Shown here one piece after another: positions 8,984-18,731 of a DNA stretch of 39,075 bases. Under the pieces are notes generated by a model. It ran no database searches. It was not told the origin of the DNA and worked only from the letters and a program-made list of their open reading frames with translations. Each line of letters opens with the position of its first letter. Within the stretch, counting starts at the first letter, position 1. Location of the stretch: NCBI GenBank assembly GCA_011087765.1, contig JAALLA010000018.1, positions 1 through 39,075 of the forward strand, written 5' to 3'. A program made the translations under genes and the position numbers. The stretch comes from Pirellulaceae bacterium. Lineage in GTDB: Bacteria > Planctomycetota > Planctomycetia > Pirellulales > Pirellulaceae.

Positions 8984-10477
8984 ATGTCAATTAAATCGCG
9001 CGGTAATTTATTGCGAGGCGTTCTATTCGGTTTGGTTCTAATCTCGCAAACCGCTACTACAGAAGGTCGAATTTTTCAGGACGAAGAACACAACCGCCCC
9101 GGTGAAGATCTGTTTAAAAAAGTCTGGAAACCCAATCAGACCGATAAATCTAATAGCGCGGATGGCCTCGGGCCGATGTTCAATGGAATTTCCTGCGTCG
9201 CTTGTCACAATCAAGGTGGAATTGGTGGCAGCGGAGATAATATCGCGAACGTGCAAATCCTGACCGTTCTTCCACGGCAGGATAGCCGAAGAAATTTCCG
9301 GCTCGATCAAATCGCACTTGAAATGCTATTCAAACAGGCAGTGAAACTTCATCCGGATTTTGAATTTCAGAACTCCGTTATCCTACACAGGTCGAGCGTT
9401 CAAAATGAAGCCTACGGCCGCTGGCTTAAGGACATTTTCGAATTCAAAAGCGTCACCAAAGCCACTGGCTTTGAAAGCAACAGAAAACTAGTAGAAGAGC
9501 GGGGACGATTACTTTTTGAGACACCAATCCACCGGGTCAAAAAAGGGTCGGCCAAAGATCGCTACACCATCCAAATCTCCCGCCGCAATACGCCGTCGTT
9601 ATTCGGAGTCGGCATTATTGACATGATTTCAGACCAAGACATTCTAGCGCTAGAATCTGCTCAAAAGAAAACAGACGGTCCCGTCAAAGGCGTAGCATCC
9701 ATTTCTGCCGATGGAGAAATTGGAAAATTTGGCTGGCGAGGAGAACAATCTTCTGTTGCGAAATTCACCGCTCAAGCATGCGCAATCGAACTTGGACTGT
9801 CTAATGTTGACCACCCACAAGCCAGATTGCCATTTTCCAAATCTCGCTACTCGATTCAAAAAAGCCATGACATCTCAAAATCTCAAATAAAAGAACTGGT
9901 TGAGTTTGTTAACTCATTAGACCCCAAGCCCATCAGACGTTCTAAGACCCATAGCGAATTACAGTTACTCCAAAAAGGACAGGAACAATTTCACACGATT
10001 GGCTGCGCGAACTGCCACGTCCAAACCGTCGGTATCGCGAAAAATGTATTTAGTGACTTCCTACTTCACGACATGGGACCTGAATTAGCAGATGCATCAC
10101 ATTCGATCAGAAAAAAAACACATTCTCCTGCACATTCTCCTGTTTACGGTCGCAGCAAAGCCGAGTTCGAGATACAAAACCCTCAGCGTTGGCAAACACC
10201 ACCACTCTGGGGCGCGGCGCTTTCCGCTCCTTACATGCATGACGGTCGAGCTGATTCCTTTCATGATGCAATTCTTGTCCATGGCGGAGAGGCCGCAAGT
10301 TCAGTCGACAAATATCAAAGACTGACACCATTCGACCGAAAGCTGGTATTAGAGTTCTTGCAGTCTCTCGGGGACGACTCAACTGGCGGAAACGAAGAAC
10401 TTCCGCCCGAAACCCACGGCTGGGGAACGCCTCCTCCAAGATCTCGCCAAGGTCGTCTTGTGCGAAAACAACCCTAG
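8984..10477 (+). CDS. Exported di-haem cytochrome c family protein (DUF1111, thiol oxidoreductase-like)
   Basis: The 497-residue protein has an N-terminal signal-peptide-like segment (LLRGVLFGLVLISQTATTEG), so haem attachment would occur outside the cytoplasm. Two c-type haem sites are visible: CVACH at residues 71-75 and CANCH at 341-345. The layout matches the di-haem oxidoreductase/DUF1111 family (related to MauG and bacterial cytochrome c peroxidases). The C-terminal cytochrome domain includes LHDMGPELAD and the probable distal Met in APYMHDGRADS, both usual for the family. It stands alone between two secreted-protein genes with its own promoter. The electron donor and substrate are not indicated by the neighbours. 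Confidence 0.9.
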   Translation: MSIKSRGNLLRGVLFGLVLISQTATTEGRIFQDEEHNRPGEDLFKKVWKPNQTDKSNSADGLGPMFNGISCVACHNQGGIGGSGDNIANVQILTVLPRQDSRRNFRLDQIALEMLFKQAVKLHPDFEFQNSVILHRSSVQNEAYGRWLKDIFEFKSVTKATGFESNRKLVEERGRLLFETPIHRVKKGSAKDRYTIQISRRNTPSLFGVGIIDMISDQDILALESAQKKTDGPVKGVASISADGEIGKFGWRGEQSSVAKFTAQACAIELGLSNVDHPQARLPFSKSRYSIQKSHDISKSQIKELVEFVNSLDPKPIRRSKTHSELQLLQKGQEQFHTIGCANCHVQTVGIAKNVFSDFLLHDMGPELADASHSIRKKTHSPAHSPVYGRSKAEFEIQNPQRWQTPPLWGAALSAPYMHDGRADSFHDAILVHGGEAASSVDKYQRLTPFDRKLVLEFLQSLGDDSTGGNEELPPETHGWGTPPPRSRQGRLVRKQP

Positions 10478-10796
10478 CACGAGCGGACTCTGATCGGTTC
10501 TCGCTTCTTGGGCTAGGCTATTGGCTTGCTTTTGCAGATTTAGAAAGTAGGAATACCCAGTTTTCGGCATCTTCAAACCTCCATTTTCGATTGGATTGGA
10601 TGGTCGATTTCCGATCACCCTCCTCACCGGACAATTACAGCGAGTTATTACACAGAACCGACATCAAAACATGAACATTTAGTTCATTTTCCCTCAGGGC
10701 GCGACTAAACTTGTCTCTCTGGCTACGTGCCTGATTGATTCTTTCAAATTGCAAATTGATACCAAATTTACGCCTTGTTCTGCTTCGGAGTTTACC
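10478..10796. other. Intergenic region with a small palindrome
   Basis: No gene is seen in this 319 bp stretch. ATGAAC (10671-10676) and GTTCAT (10682-10687) form a 6-bp inverted repeat around ATTTA that could be an operator. The start signal of the next gene (GGAG at 10786-10789) lies at the right end. Confidence 0.5.
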
Positions 10797-13700
10797 ATGT
10801 CTCGACGGTGCTTTGCCCTTCCTCTTACACTCGTGTTGTTTTTTACCATCGGAATTAATTCTGTCTTACTCGGCCAAGATTCCGACCAACCGAAAGACGA
10901 GTCGCCGGCAATCAACTCCAGTTTATTCTCTTCCCTCAGATTCCGGGGCATTGGCCCGGCTCTCATGTCAGGGCGAATCGGAGACATCGTTGTTGACCCG
11001 GTAAAGCGGAGCACCTGGTATGTGGCCGCGTGCAGTGGTGGCGTCTGGAAAACCACAAACGCTGGAGTCACGTGGAAACCAATTTTTGATGGCCAAGGAA
11101 GTTATTCGATCGGATGCCTCGCGTTAGATCCAAATGATCGCTTTACGTTGTGGGTCGGTACCGGAGAGAACAATTCTCAAAGAAGTGTCGGCTATGGCGA
11201 TGGGCTTTATAAATCAACCGATGGCGGTGCAAGCTTCAAAAAAGTTGGATTGGAAACTAGTGAACACATCGGAAAGATAATCGTCCATCCTGAAGATTCG
11301 AAGGTTGTGTTTGTCGCTGCCCAGGGTCCTCTCTGGAAAGAAGGAGGTGATCGAGGACTCTACAAAACGACTGATGGAGGTAAGACTTGGAACAAAGTTC
11401 TCGAAATCAGTGAAAACACAGGTGTCAACGAAGTCCATATGGATCCCAACAATCCAGACATTATGTATGCATCTGCTTACCAACGGCGACGTCACACTTG
11501 GGTTCTAATCGACGGGGGCCCCGAGTCGGGAGTTTATAAATCAACCGACGGCGGCGAAACTTGGAAGTCCATCAATCGTGGACTGCCAGGCGGTGACAAA
11601 GGACGAATTGGCCTGGCCGTTTCACCAATTAATTCAGAAATCTTATATGCCATTGTCGAGGCGGCCGATGGCGGCGGTTTCTACCGCAGCAGCAACAAGG
11701 GGGAGTCGTGGTCAAAAATGAGCAGCTACCTTTCCTCAAGCCCACAATATTATCAGGAGATCGTTGCTTGCCCGCACCAGTTCGACCGGGTCTATTCACT
11801 CGATACTTACAATATGGTTTCAGAAGACGGTGGAAAGACATTTAACCGTTTAGGTGAAGCAGACAAACATGTTGACAACCATGCATTGGTCATCGACCCC
11901 GCCGACCCTGATCACTTGATTCTTGGCTGCGACGGTGGTGTTTACGAAACCTGGGATCGCGGTAAGACCTACGATTTCAAATCCAATTTACCGATCACTC
12001 AATTTTATAAAGTCGCTGTCTCCAATGAAAAACCGTTTTATTACATTTACGGTGGAACCCAGGACAACGCTACCCAAGGTGGACCGTCGCGAACCAACAA
12101 CTCACACGGCATTAGAAACAGTGATTGGTTCATTACTGTTTTCGGGGATGGATTTGATCCAGCGGTCGATCCGGAAGACCCCGACACAATTTACTCACAA
12201 TGGCAATACGGTGGACTGGTCCGCTTCAACCGCAAGACCGGTGAACGCGTTGATATCAAACCTCAACCCGAAATTGAAACTCCCCCACTCCGTTGGAACT
12301 GGGATTCAGCTTTATTGATCTCGCCGCACAACCACGAACGCATCTATTACGGATCACAAATCCTCTTCGCCAGCAACAATCGGGGAGATAGTTGGGAGGC
12401 GATCAGTCCAGATCTATCGCGAAACCTCGACCGCAATCAACTCAAGGTCATGGGTCGTGTCTGGGGACCAGATGCAGTCGCCAAAAATGCGTCTACCTCT
12501 CAGTACGGAACAATCGTAAGCGTTAGTGAATCCCCTCTTGCTGAAGGCCTGATTTATGTCGGCACCGATGACGGAATGGTTCAAATTACAGAAGACGGAG
12601 GTAAAAATTGGCGGGGCGTCAGTACATTTGGATCATTAGCGATTCCGGAATTTGGTTATATCAACGATATCGAAGCTGACTTGCACGACGCAGATACAGT
12701 TTACGTCGCGATCAACAATCACAAACGCGGAGACTTCCAACCGTATGTTGTAAAATCGACAGATCGTGGGAACACCTGGGAAAATATCACCAGCAATCTC
12801 CCCGAGCGAGGGAGCGTCTATACGCTTAAACAAGATCACGAAAAAGCAGAGCTTCTTTTTTGCGGCACTGAATTTGGTTGCTTCACCACCATCGACGGAG
12901 GAAAAAAGTGGTTAAAACTTGGATCAGGGCTTCCGACAGTCGCGATCCGAGATATTGAAATCCAACGTGATGAAAACGACTTAGTTCTGGCATCATTCGG
13001 TCGTGGGTTTTATGTTCTCGATGACTATTCACCGATGCGGCATATCGACGCTGAGTTAGCCAAGAAGAACGCGGTTATGCCAATCCGCAAGGGTTTGATT
13101 TATGGAGTGTCGTCACCTCTAGCCGGTGGCAGACGCGCTTTCCAGGGTTCTAATTTCTTCACTGCCCCTAACCCTGCTTACGGCGTAGCCATCACCTATC
13201 ATCTAAAAGATTCCCTGAAGACCAAAAAGTCAGAACGCACCTCAAAGGACCGCAAACTGGCAGCCGCCGGCAAAGACACTCCCTATCCAAGTTGGGAGCG
13301 GTTCAAAGAGGAAGACCGAGAAACCGCGCCGCGGGTAGAGCTAAACATTCGCGACAATAAAGGTACCTTAGTTCGTCGTCTTAGAGGTAGCACTTCTAGC
13401 GGTACGCATCGTACCAATTGGGATCTTCGTTACGGTGGCGATAGCCGCGGGATGCTGGCAATTCCTGGGCAATACACGGTAGATATTACCCAAACGGTCA
13501 ACGGTAAAACGACTGAATTAGTCGCTGCGACGGAATTTGAAATTGAACCACTTCTCTACGGCCAAACCAGTGGCCCCGATCGCGAAGCAATCCTCAAATT
13601 TGTAAAGAAAGCACAATCTCTTTCCAAATCCCTTCAAGGTGCAAGCCAAATTGCAGCTAACGCACAAGAAACGCTCGATGCGATTGAACGCGTCATTTCC

Positions 13701-14051
13701 AGTTCCCTCGAACTCGATGCAGCACTTTTAAATGATGTGCGCGAGGTTAAATTACAGCTGATGGATGTAATGGAGCAGTTCGAGGGCGACCCCACGAAGC
13801 CACAACGGAACGAACCTGCCGCACCGGGGATTAGCCGTCGGGTCAGGACGATGATGTTTGGCGCCATGGGGAGTACAGAAGGGCCTACCGGAACCCACAA
13901 ACGCCAATACGAAATCGCTTTAAAACAATTCCAAAAAGCTTCCAAAGCGCTTGAAAAAATTGTGAATATTGAAATCCCCAAGCTCAACAAACAGCTTGAT
14001 GCAGCGAATGCGTCGTGGACTCCCGGAAGAAAAATTCCACGAGTGAAATAA
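10797..14051 (+). CDS. Secreted VPS10/Asp-box beta-propeller protein (1084 aa)
   Basis: ATG 10797 is preferred over the upstream in-frame TTG at 10749: it has GGAG 7 nt upstream and begins a clear signal peptide (MSRRCFALPLTLVLFFTIGI). About ten Asp-box motifs of the form S/T-x-D-x-G-x-T/S-W/F follow (STDGGASF, TTDGGKTW, STDGGETW, SSNKGESW, SEDGGKTF, SNNRGDSW, TEDGGKNW, STDRGNTW and others). They form sortilin/VPS10-like beta-propellers. FGRGFYVLDDYSP closes the propeller, and the last third contains LRRLRGSTSSGTHRTNWDLRYGG, a common tail in this 'glycosyl hydrolase, BNR repeat' group. These proteins are abundant in planctomycetes. Catalytic activity is unproven; a binding role outside the cytoplasm is equally possible. 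Confidence 0.88.
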   Translation: MSRRCFALPLTLVLFFTIGINSVLLGQDSDQPKDESPAINSSLFSSLRFRGIGPALMSGRIGDIVVDPVKRSTWYVAACSGGVWKTTNAGVTWKPIFDGQGSYSIGCLALDPNDRFTLWVGTGENNSQRSVGYGDGLYKSTDGGASFKKVGLETSEHIGKIIVHPEDSKVVFVAAQGPLWKEGGDRGLYKTTDGGKTWNKVLEISENTGVNEVHMDPNNPDIMYASAYQRRRHTWVLIDGGPESGVYKSTDGGETWKSINRGLPGGDKGRIGLAVSPINSEILYAIVEAADGGGFYRSSNKGESWSKMSSYLSSSPQYYQEIVACPHQFDRVYSLDTYNMVSEDGGKTFNRLGEADKHVDNHALVIDPADPDHLILGCDGGVYETWDRGKTYDFKSNLPITQFYKVAVSNEKPFYYIYGGTQDNATQGGPSRTNNSHGIRNSDWFITVFGDGFDPAVDPEDPDTIYSQWQYGGLVRFNRKTGERVDIKPQPEIETPPLRWNWDSALLISPHNHERIYYGSQILFASNNRGDSWEAISPDLSRNLDRNQLKVMGRVWGPDAVAKNASTSQYGTIVSVSESPLAEGLIYVGTDDGMVQITEDGGKNWRGVSTFGSLAIPEFGYINDIEADLHDADTVYVAINNHKRGDFQPYVVKSTDRGNTWENITSNLPERGSVYTLKQDHEKAELLFCGTEFGCFTTIDGGKKWLKLGSGLPTVAIRDIEIQRDENDLVLASFGRGFYVLDDYSPMRHIDAELAKKNAVMPIRKGLIYGVSSPLAGGRRAFQGSNFFTAPNPAYGVAITYHLKDSLKTKKSERTSKDRKLAAAGKDTPYPSWERFKEEDRETAPRVELNIRDNKGTLVRRLRGSTSSGTHRTNWDLRYGGDSRGMLAIPGQYTVDITQTVNGKTTELVAATEFEIEPLLYGQTSGPDREAILKFVKKAQSLSKSLQGASQIAANAQETLDAIERVISSSLELDAALLNDVREVKLQLMDVMEQFEGDPTKPQRNEPAAPGISRRVRTMMFGAMGSTEGPTGTHKRQYEIALKQFQKASKALEKIVNIEIPKLNKQLDAANASWTPGRKIPRVK

Positions 14052-14144
14052 ACAGAGCTCACAGAAAAGGAAATTACTTGGAACTCGCCTAAAAGTCCGC
14101 GCCTCGTGCGCCGGCCTCGCCAATCGAACCAAGCCAAGACGATC

Positions 14145-14161
14145 CACGGGTTTACCCCGTG
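14145..14161 (+). other. Short hairpin upstream of the acyl-activating enzyme gene
   Basis: CACGGG, loop TTTAC, CCCGTG: a perfect 6-bp stem. No T-run follows, so it is not a typical terminator. Confidence 0.4.
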
Positions 14162-14193
14162 TGGTCGCGGGCGGGGCTTCATTTTAGAATAGT

Positions 14194-14218
14194 GCCTAAA
14201 TCATTCGGTTTTTTAGGC
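14194..14218 (+). promoter_or_regulatory. Leader hairpin overlapping the likely ribosome binding site
   Basis: GCCTAAA (14194-14200) can pair with TTTAGGC (14212-14218) around an 11-nt loop. The 3' arm contains the AGG that would serve ATG 14225, so folding would mask the start signal. Seen by inspection only. Confidence 0.35.
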
Positions 14219-14224
14219 GCTCCC

Positions 14225-16258
14225 ATGGCACAATCCTCTTCTCCCAATTCACCCACCTCGAGCCTCGTCTTAGAGATAGAATCTTCGGTTAAGAATCGTC
14301 TCGACTTCCGCTCGCGTTGGCCGGAGTTACTGAAACAAGCTCGCCGGATCCAACCTCCCGTCGCGCCCGATACATACATTGATCTTTGGGAAAGATGCCG
14401 AGATCAATTTCAACCTGATGACCCATTAACGCCCATCTGGTTTCCCAACAATAAGGATCTTGAAAAGTCCAACCTTCACCAATGGATGCGCGAACTGGGA
14501 ATGGCAGAATTTGCTGAATTCCATCAATGGACCGCTTCTTCTCGAGTTGCCTTCTGGACCGGCGCCATCGAAAAAGTGGGAGTGAAATTTAACCAGGAAC
14601 CTGAAAACGTCCTCAACGACGAAAAAGGAACTGCCAACGCGATTTGGCTTGATCAGGCCAGGCTCAACATTGTTGAAAGTTGTTTTTTAGCACCGCCCAC
14701 AGATGTTGCTATCCTCTTTCAAAAACCAGGGCATCCGATTCAGCGTCAAACCTATCAAGAGCTAAGAGCAAGAGCCAATCGTGTCGCCAACAGCCTGGTC
14801 AAAGCTGGCTGTGAACCCGGAGAAGCCATCGCAGTTGTGATGCCGATGACGGCGTGGTCGGTTGCTATTTACCTCGGGATTATTCTCGCTGGATGCTCAG
14901 TCGTCTCCATTGCTGACAGCTTCGCCGCTCCGGAAATTTCGACTCGTTTGACAATTTCTAATGCAAAATTTGTATTCACCTATGACCATCAAAAACGCGC
15001 CGGAAAAAAACTACCGCTTTATTCAAAAGTTGCCACCTCCACCGATATCCCAGCCATTGTGCTAAACGCTGAGGTAAATCTCGATTGCAAACTTCGCTCG
15101 CAAGATATTTCGTGGATAGATTTTCTCGCCGCGGAATCCGAATTCGATTCGGTGGACTGTGCCAGCGGTGACACGATAAATATTCTCTTCTCCAGTGGAA
15201 CCACCGGAGAACCCAAGGCGATCCCCTGGAATCATACGACTCCGATCAAATGCGCTGTCGATGGTTTCTGCCACCAAAACATTCAACCCGGAGACGTGTG
15301 TGCCTGGCCCACAAATCTTGGCTGGATGATGGGGCCCTGGTTGATTTTCGCCAGCCTTATGAACAAAGCCACCATTGCCCTCTTCGAAGATGCCCCTACC
15401 GGCAGCGAGTTTGGAACGTTTATTCAAGAAACTGAAGTCACCATGTTGGGAGTCGTACCGACAATTGTTAAAGCATGGGAAGCCAGCGGATGCATGAACG
15501 ACCTCGATTGGTCGAACATCAAGTGCTTTAGTTCTACCGGAGAGAGCTCTCAGGCAAACACCATGGTTTTTCTATCGGCGCTAGCTAATATCAAGCCGGT
15601 GATTGAGTACTGTGGAGGCACGGAAATTGGCGGCGGCTATGTTTCTTCCGTTAACATCCTGCCAAACATCCCCGCAGCCTTCAATTCGCCTGCGGTTGGT
15701 CTAAATTTCCTGCTACTTGATCCAATCGACCATCAAGTCAGTGAACAGGGCGAGGTTTTTCTGATACCGCCCTCGATTGGCTTAAGTGATCGTTTGATCA
15801 ACCGGGACCACTTTGAAACTTACTACGCCCAAACTCCAAAACTGAAGGACATTCCGCAACTGCGACGTCACGGAGACTATTTTCGAAAATTCCCAACGGC
15901 CAACGGCCCAGTATTCGAAGCGGGCGGGCGGGCGGACGACACCATGAATCTTGGAGGAATCAAGATAAGTTCCGCGGAAATAGAACGGGTTCTCAATCAA
16001 GTCGAACCTGTCATCGAATCAGCAGCCGTCTCTTACTCTCCTTTAGAGGGACCTGATCAATTAATTATATTTGCAGTCCTCGGCCGCGAAACAGACGCGA
16101 GCCAACTCCAGAAGACGATGAACCAGGCGTTAAAAACTGAGCTCAATCCGCTATTCAAAGTCCACTCTGTCGAACCGGTCTCGGCAATGCCAAGAACTGC
16201 ATCTGGCAAAGTCATGCGAAGAAAACTCCGTGATCAGATCGCTCCCGAAACCAACTAA
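14225..16258 (+). CDS. AMP-dependent acyl-CoA synthetase (acetyl-CoA synthetase / AAE17-like)
   Basis: A 677-residue ANL-superfamily enzyme that would join a carboxylic acid to CoA through an acyl-AMP. ATG 14225 is preferred to the upstream frame start at 14159 because the extra residues look unlike the family. The phosphate-binding motif NILFSSGTTGEPKAIPWNH is in the middle, followed by YCGGTEIGGGY, then GDYF and GGRADDTMNLGGIKIS at the hinge to the C-terminal domain. The adenylation lysine is in MPRTASGKVMRRKL close to the end. The long N-terminal region and motif wording recall acetoacetyl-CoA synthetase and plant AAE17/AAE18-type proteins. Acetate or a short/branched acid is the likeliest substrate, but this is inference. 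It converges on the APH gene with only 17 bp between stop codons. Confidence 0.88.
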   Translation: MAQSSSPNSPTSSLVLEIESSVKNRLDFRSRWPELLKQARRIQPPVAPDTYIDLWERCRDQFQPDDPLTPIWFPNNKDLEKSNLHQWMRELGMAEFAEFHQWTASSRVAFWTGAIEKVGVKFNQEPENVLNDEKGTANAIWLDQARLNIVESCFLAPPTDVAILFQKPGHPIQRQTYQELRARANRVANSLVKAGCEPGEAIAVVMPMTAWSVAIYLGIILAGCSVVSIADSFAAPEISTRLTISNAKFVFTYDHQKRAGKKLPLYSKVATSTDIPAIVLNAEVNLDCKLRSQDISWIDFLAAESEFDSVDCASGDTINILFSSGTTGEPKAIPWNHTTPIKCAVDGFCHQNIQPGDVCAWPTNLGWMMGPWLIFASLMNKATIALFEDAPTGSEFGTFIQETEVTMLGVVPTIVKAWEASGCMNDLDWSNIKCFSSTGESSQANTMVFLSALANIKPVIEYCGGTEIGGGYVSSVNILPNIPAAFNSPAVGLNFLLLDPIDHQVSEQGEVFLIPPSIGLSDRLINRDHFETYYAQTPKLKDIPQLRRHGDYFRKFPTANGPVFEAGGRADDTMNLGGIKISSAEIERVLNQVEPVIESAAVSYSPLEGPDQLIIFAVLGRETDASQLQKTMNQALKTELNPLFKVHSVEPVSAMPRTASGKVMRRKLRDQIAPETN

Positions 16259-16275
16259 CCCCTCGCGGCTATCCT

Positions 16276-17325
16276 TCAAATCGATGCTTCGAGCCTGCTG
16301 GTCAAATCCATGATCCGCACCTTCACATCCGCCTCTGATTCGAACACCCGTTCCTCAATCAGAATCCAGTTCAACCAATTTAAAGCTCCGAGAAAGGCTG
16401 AGGGTTGATCGAGAATATAGATTAGATCGATTTCCTGCTGGGTTAACGGACGGGATTGAGAGTAAACATTGATTGCGTATTCCCAACGTGATTTATCTTC
16501 CTTAACAATGCTTCCCAGTGCCCGTGAAAGATCGCAAGCGACACTGTCCATTTGCATTGCGCCAAAATCTACCAACCCTGATAATTCATCCCCGCGAAAA
16601 ATCAGATGGTCATGCCAAATATCGCGAACCACTGGCTGGACGGGAAAAACAATTTCCCGCATTGGTTCCAGATTCGCGCGGATTCGCTGGATGTACGAAC
16701 TCCCCAACCCTAATACCAACGCCCGCAATCGATAAATATAATCTGGCAAACCGGATTTCGAGCAACGACTAAGCGCGTCAAGCAACGAAGCCGAAGAGGC
16801 CATTGCCTCGTGCCGTGCTTGTAGATTCTTCGACCTTTCGAAGCCTAAATTCACCTGAGCGGAAGCCAGATGAAACTTAGCAAGGCTTGCGGCCACTTGG
16901 CTTAGCCGAGCTTCATTTGGGTCATCATTGAAGCAGGCAGTTCCCTCCATCCACTTCGTCACTTCCCAGAAAAATCCACCCGCCGAAATAAAACGCCCAC
17001 TGGATTTGGTCTCCAATGGGGCTGGGATAAATTCACATCCCATCCCGGCGGTGTGAACCAACACTAAATTGATCCATTCGAGACGCTCGCGCGTGGGGTG
17101 AGACAGCGGCCAACGACGAAGGCAATAACTTCCGTCAGCCGTTCCAAGTTTCCATAGCTGAGCACCGCTGAAACCACCATTGCCGCCAAGGTAGTCAACG
17201 CTCTGTACTTCGGGAAGCACATAATGCTGCAGAATAGAGTGTACGATCGACAGAGCAGCTACCCCTTGTTTATCAGTCCCGCAACTGAGAGACAGCCACC
17301 GAGATGTTTTGGCCACCAAAACCAA
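16276..17325 (-). CDS. APH-family phosphotransferase (aminoglycoside/choline kinase fold)
   Basis: A 349-residue small-molecule kinase fold (PF01636). The catalytic region RDIWHDHLIF has Asp235 in the place of the HxD catalytic Asp, and VDFG supplies the metal-binding Asp253 exactly 18 residues later, the normal spacing. The position usually held by Asn (HGDxxxxN) is His240. No ATG start exists near the front: TTG 17325 or GTG 17316 would serve, and both overlap the end of the fabF-like gene by about 44-53 bp, which points to translational coupling. As the last gene of the acyl-chain cluster it may phosphorylate a metabolite of that pathway. Substrate unknown. Confidence 0.8.
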   Translation of the reverse strand: MVLVAKTSRWLSLSCGTDKQGVAALSIVHSILQHYVLPEVQSVDYLGGNGGFSGAQLWKLGTADGSYCLRRWPLSHPTRERLEWINLVLVHTAGMGCEFIPAPLETKSSGRFISAGGFFWEVTKWMEGTACFNDDPNEARLSQVAASLAKFHLASAQVNLGFERSKNLQARHEAMASSASLLDALSRCSKSGLPDYIYRLRALVLGLGSSYIQRIRANLEPMREIVFPVQPVVRDIWHDHLIFRGDELSGLVDFGAMQMDSVACDLSRALGSIVKEDKSRWEYAINVYSQSRPLTQQEIDLIYILDQPSAFLGALNWLNWILIEERVFESEADVKVRIMDLTSRLEASI

Positions 17326-18580
17326 AACTGTTGGTCAAGGCCATGTTGCACTCCGCCTCTCGGGCTGCATTGGGTATATAATCAAGGTCACACAACGGAT
17401 CCGGGTTCTCGTAATTGATCGTCGGCGGCAGCACGTTGTCTCGCATTGCCATTAAACAGACAATTAGCTCCGTCGCTCCTGCCGCGGCAATCAAGTGACC
17501 CATCATGCTCTTAGTACTGGAAATGGGTGTGTTCATGGCATTTTCGCCAAACACTTCACGACAGGCCTTCGTCTCCACCTTATCGTTGACCGTCGTACTT
17601 GTGCCGTGAGCATTAACATAATCAATTTGCTCAGGTGCGATTCCGGCATCTTCTAGGGCCATCCGCATGCAGCCGATTGCACCGCGACCGTCAGGATGAA
17701 TATCGGTTACCCGAAATGCATCGGCAGTCGAACCGTAACCCACGATCTCGCCCCAAATATGTGCACCACGGGCTTTGGCACGTTCATATTCCTCCAGCAC
17801 AACCATCGCGGAACCCTCACCTAAAACAAAACCATCTCGCAGGCGATCGAAAGGCCGCGAAGCCCCCTGAGGGTTGTCATTATTGGTTGACAGGGCCGTC
17901 AACAAATTAAATCCGGTGACACCAAAGGGATGAATCATGCTGTGTGTTCCACCCGAGAGCATCACGTCCGCTTCGCCTCGACGAATGATCTCCGTCGCTT
18001 CGCCAACTGCCTGATTACTCGCAGCACAGGCGGTCAAGCAATTCGCATTCGGCCCCTGAGCATTGAACAAACTTGCAATATGCCCCACCGGCATATTAGG
18101 CTCCTGCTCCAATTCCTCCACTGGGTTGAGCCGATCCAGTCCCGTGCGGGTAAATTCTGCGAGATCGAGGCTGCCATCATCATTCAGCGATGACGCCATC
18201 ATCGACGCAAAAGATAGAAAATCCTGATTCCCCTCACCACTTCCCATGTAGACGCCAAATCGTCGAGGATCCATTATTGAATCACCGACCCCCGATGCCC
18301 GAAAGGCCTGGATCGCCGCACCGGCCGCAAACTTGGAATGACGCCCACGCAATTCCCATAATTTCGGGTCGTCGACGACACTAGAGATATCCCAGTCCTT
18401 AATTTCAGCTGCAATGCGCGTGGGAAAATTACCAGCGTCAAAAATAGTCGTATAGTCAACGCCGGACTTACCTTCTTTAATCGCTGACCAAACGGTCTCA
18501 ATATCATTTCCCAATGGATTAATGACCCCGACGCCAGTAACCACGACGCGGCGACGATTTCCAGATGCGATCATTTTCAA
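17273..18580 (-). CDS. Beta-ketoacyl-ACP synthase (FabF type)
   Basis: A 435-residue condensing enzyme that elongates an acyl chain on ACP by decarboxylative condensation with malonyl-ACP. The catalytic triad is intact: Cys185 in TACAAS, His325 in NAHGTSTT and His362 in KSMMGHLIAAAG. The C-terminal NSFGFGGQN motif is present. This is the KAS II (FabF) Cys-His-His arrangement rather than a chain-length factor. It follows the FabZ-like gene by about 150 bp. No ketoreductase or malonyl transferase is in the cluster, so those steps must be shared with the housekeeping system. It may serve a specialised acyl product rather than bulk fatty acid. Confidence 0.93.
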   Translation of the reverse strand: MKMIASGNRRRVVVTGVGVINPLGNDIETVWSAIKEGKSGVDYTTIFDAGNFPTRIAAEIKDWDISSVVDDPKLWELRGRHSKFAAGAAIQAFRASGVGDSIMDPRRFGVYMGSGEGNQDFLSFASMMASSLNDDGSLDLAEFTRTGLDRLNPVEELEQEPNMPVGHIASLFNAQGPNANCLTACAASNQAVGEATEIIRRGEADVMLSGGTHSMIHPFGVTGFNLLTALSTNNDNPQGASRPFDRLRDGFVLGEGSAMVVLEEYERAKARGAHIWGEIVGYGSTADAFRVTDIHPDGRGAIGCMRMALEDAGIAPEQIDYVNAHGTSTTVNDKVETKACREVFGENAMNTPISSTKSMMGHLIAAAGATELIVCLMAMRDNVLPPTINYENPDPLCDLDYIPNAAREAECNMALTNSFGFGGQNISVAVSQLRD

Positions 18581-18731
18581 CTCCGTTACTTGCTAAAAAG
18601 TAAAACCCAACTCGCAGCCATTGCACAAACAACAGGTCAACCGCTCAAAAACGTCTGTTGCTCAACGACGTCGGTCAACTCAAATCCGCTGGTGCTAATT
18701 AAACCGCAGGATTCCTAAGTGAGAAATTTGT

